Source: an uncultured Eubacterium sp.
Lineage (GTDB): Bacteria; Bacillota; Clostridia; Oscillospirales; Acutalibacteraceae
NCBI GenBank assembly: GCA_945980015.1
Contig: CAMFQI010000055.1
Location: 1 to 7,282, forward strand
Direction: 5' to 3'
DNA: 7,282 nt
Shown: one piece after another, positions 5,733 through 7,282 of the stretch
Layout: every line of letters begins with the position of its first letter
Numbering within the stretch: position 1 is the stretch's first letter
Notes under the pieces: generated by a model
Seen by the model: the letters and a program-made list of their open reading frames with translations, nothing else
Database searches by the model: none
Told to the model about the DNA's origin: nothing
Made by a program: the position numbers and the translations under genes

Positions 5733-7282
5733 ACATTCATCTCCTTTCTGTAATCTCTGTCATAGTCCTGCTTATCACCGTCAGAAGGATTGTCGGATAT
5801 AGGTCTGCCACCTTCTGAATCAGCGTCATCACCGGACTTGGTATATAGGGACTGATGTGGCGTGAATATTTCATCAAAGCCATTCGCATTCTCTTCAATT
5901 CTTCTCTGCTTTTCGTCCTCAATAGAGAAGCCGAGAGTTTCATAAGCAGTTTTCATCGAACAGTTAAGCTTACTGTATAAGAGTTCAACAAGCCCTTTGC
6001 GAACGTCAATGTCAGTCTGCTCGGCATCAATGATAGAAACCTTGGGAACAAACTCCGCACCTATGCCATTGTCTGCCAGCACAATGCGATACCATTCCTC
6101 AAGCATCTTTTCAAACTGCTCAGAAATTTTATTGATAACAGCCATCAGCTGATTGATAGATATAGTAGCCACAGTAAAAGCCTGACCACTCTCAGAATTT
6201 AGAAATCCAATTCCGAGTGTAGTCATAACGATTGAGCGGTAAAGGTTTATCTTTTCATAGTCGATGTCCTCAACTTTTGGCTCAATGTATGATACACTTT
6301 CAACAGCAGGAGGGCAGGTAACTACAACCGTAGGCATCTTCCAAGCCGACATAAAGTTTTTGTGAGCATAAGCCATCTCGGTCAAACCGTCACGCTCTGC
6401 CTTGTCGCCAAGAATCTCTTTACGCAGTGTCTGGCAAATAATCTTTTTAGACTTTGCCTTGTTGTTCAAGTCATCAGCATTATATAAATTGCGAAGCCTA
6501 AGCAACGGCTCCAACGCCCTAAAGAAAGGTGTAAGCCCGTACTTGCGACTCATATGTTGTATGCGGATAATGCCGCTGTATCCTCTCCTCAGCTTTGCAT
6601 AACGCTCACCGTTCTTGAAAGCTTCGTAAACCTCTTCGGGATAGTTCTCTTTTATATCCTCTTCGAGGTTTTGCATAAATAATTTTTTGTTCTTTTTGGT
6701 TTTTAGATAAGTCTTACTTAGGCGAGATTTCAATTCTGTCATATCAATCAAAATCTCAGGTCTGCCGTTCACATCATAGTCTGATACAATTGCCACACCG
6801 AGAGGGAAGTAGTTCGCAGCATAACTTCCTTTCTCTCCACGCATACACATAATGTAATTGCCTTCAGCAAAACTCATAGGTATTACATCTCTTAGAATGA
6901 CATCGAGATTTATCTGTTTGTTGAAATTTTCAATTATCGCTTCGGCTTTTTTCAGTTGCTTAGACTTGTTCCTCTGGTCGGGATATTTGTTGTAATCAAG
7001 CTTAAGCCTTGTGTTGACATTGGTTTCAAGAGCTTCATATGTCTTGCCAAACAAATCATCAACGTTTATGAAAAATCGTACAACAGAATTGATCTTCAGA
7101 ATTTTCTGAAGGTCACTCTGCGGCGTTATAGCAAGCTGCTCGATTTCTTTAAAGGTTATAGAAACATTTGAAGAACCTTCATTAAGGTACACAGCATACT
7201 TTTCATTCTGTGGGTCATAAGTGTCCAGTGCAGACTGAAGCATCTGTTTGACCTTTTCCGATGTGGTAATGATAGTCGTGTC
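5729..7282 (-). CDS. Phage portal protein (5' end possibly beyond the window)
   Basis: The portal is the dodecameric ring at the head vertex through which DNA is packaged by terminase and to which the tail attaches. The first in-frame ATG is at 7243 (MLQSALDTYDPQNEKY...), giving 504 residues, a normal portal length, with AAAAGG 8 nt upstream. However, the 13 codons upstream of it are also open (DTTIITTSEKVKQ) and look coding, so the true start may be outside the window. Supporting features are a large mixed N-terminal domain, a long helical stretch about 245-290 (LLRLRNLYNADDLNNKAKSKK), the region about 332-390 (YRSIVMTTLGIGFLNSESGQ, then a helix with EQFEKMLEEWYRIVL), and an acidic disordered tail with GGRPISDNPSDGDKQ, common at portal C termini. 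This resembles the SPP1 gp6-like class, by memory only. Confidence 0.82.
   Translation of the reverse strand, partial: DTTIITTSEKVKQMLQSALDTYDPQNEKYAVYLNEGSSNVSITFKEIEQLAITPQSDLQKILKINSVVRFFINVDDLFGKTYEALETNVNTRLKLDYNKYPDQRNKSKQLKKAEAIIENFNKQINLDVILRDVIPMSFAEGNYIMCMRGEKGSYAANYFPLGVAIVSDYDVNGRPEILIDMTELKSRLSKTYLKTKKNKKLFMQNLEEDIKENYPEEVYEAFKNGERYAKLRRGYSGIIRIQHMSRKYGLTPFFRALEPLLRLRNLYNADDLNNKAKSKKIICQTLRKEILGDKAERDGLTEMAYAHKNFMSAWKMPTVVVTCPPAVESVSYIEPKVEDIDYEKINLYRSIVMTTLGIGFLNSESGQAFTVATISINQLMAVINKISEQFEKMLEEWYRIVLADNGIGAEFVPKVSIIDAEQTDIDVRKGLVELLYSKLNCSMKTAYETLGFSIEDEKQRRIEENANGFDEIFTPHQSLYTKSGDDADSEGGRPISDNPSDGDKQDYDRDYRKEMNV

Overview
This window is part of the head-morphogenesis module of a tailed double-stranded DNA phage or prophage. 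All convincing genes lie on the minus strand, so the module reads from high to low coordinates: portal (5729 to the right edge), fused prohead protease-scaffold (4344-5732), small head or decoration protein (3876-4319), major capsid protein (3851 down to 1283, interrupted), a structural-position protein of unknown function (557-1219) and a probable head-completion or connector protein (23-538). The AAAGGA/AAGGAG-type ribosome binding sites, moderate-to-low GC content and portal/protease/capsid style suggest a phage of a Firmicutes host, probably a Clostridia-type gut bacterium. That host assignment is inference only. No tRNA, integrase, CRISPR array or bacterial gene is visible.

The main feature is that the capsid gene is split. 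The capsid reading frame runs from 3851 to a GAT codon at 3035-3033 and meets a stop at once. An in-frame continuation of 58 codons with no start of its own lies at 1459-1283. Between them, 1460-3032 (1573 nt) has the hallmarks of a group I self-splicing intron: P1 with a U.G wobble at the 5' splice site, P2, P3, P4, P6, a perfect 6-bp P7, P7.1 and P7.2 hairpins, P8, P9 hairpins and a terminal G. The core around P7 resembles the phage T4 td-type (subgroup IA) introns. Splicing would give a 331-residue capsid protein reading ...LAIPD/KRIFGVAG....

The intron carries a 374-residue protein (1469-2593) with four zinc-ribbon-like modules followed by a compact Vsr-like or PD-(D/E)xK-type nuclease domain, as expected of a homing endonuclease. 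The ORF sits after P9 and close to the 3' splice site. A perfect 13-bp inverted repeat brackets it (1477-1489 and 2631-2643) and could loop out the coding sequence so that the 3' splice site comes near the ribozyme core. The intron and its ORF look clearly more AT-rich than the structural genes, which fits separate origin.

The genes form a tight operon. Portal and protease overlap by 4 bp (ATGA), other gaps are about 6 to 65 bp, and nearly every gene has its own strong Shine-Dalgarno sequence. The portal forms the DNA-entry vertex, the protease-scaffold directs procapsid assembly and maturation, the small protein and capsid protein build the shell, and the last two genes probably lead to head completion and tail joining. 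The stretch from 2594 to 3032 has no gene but is filled by the ribozyme core.
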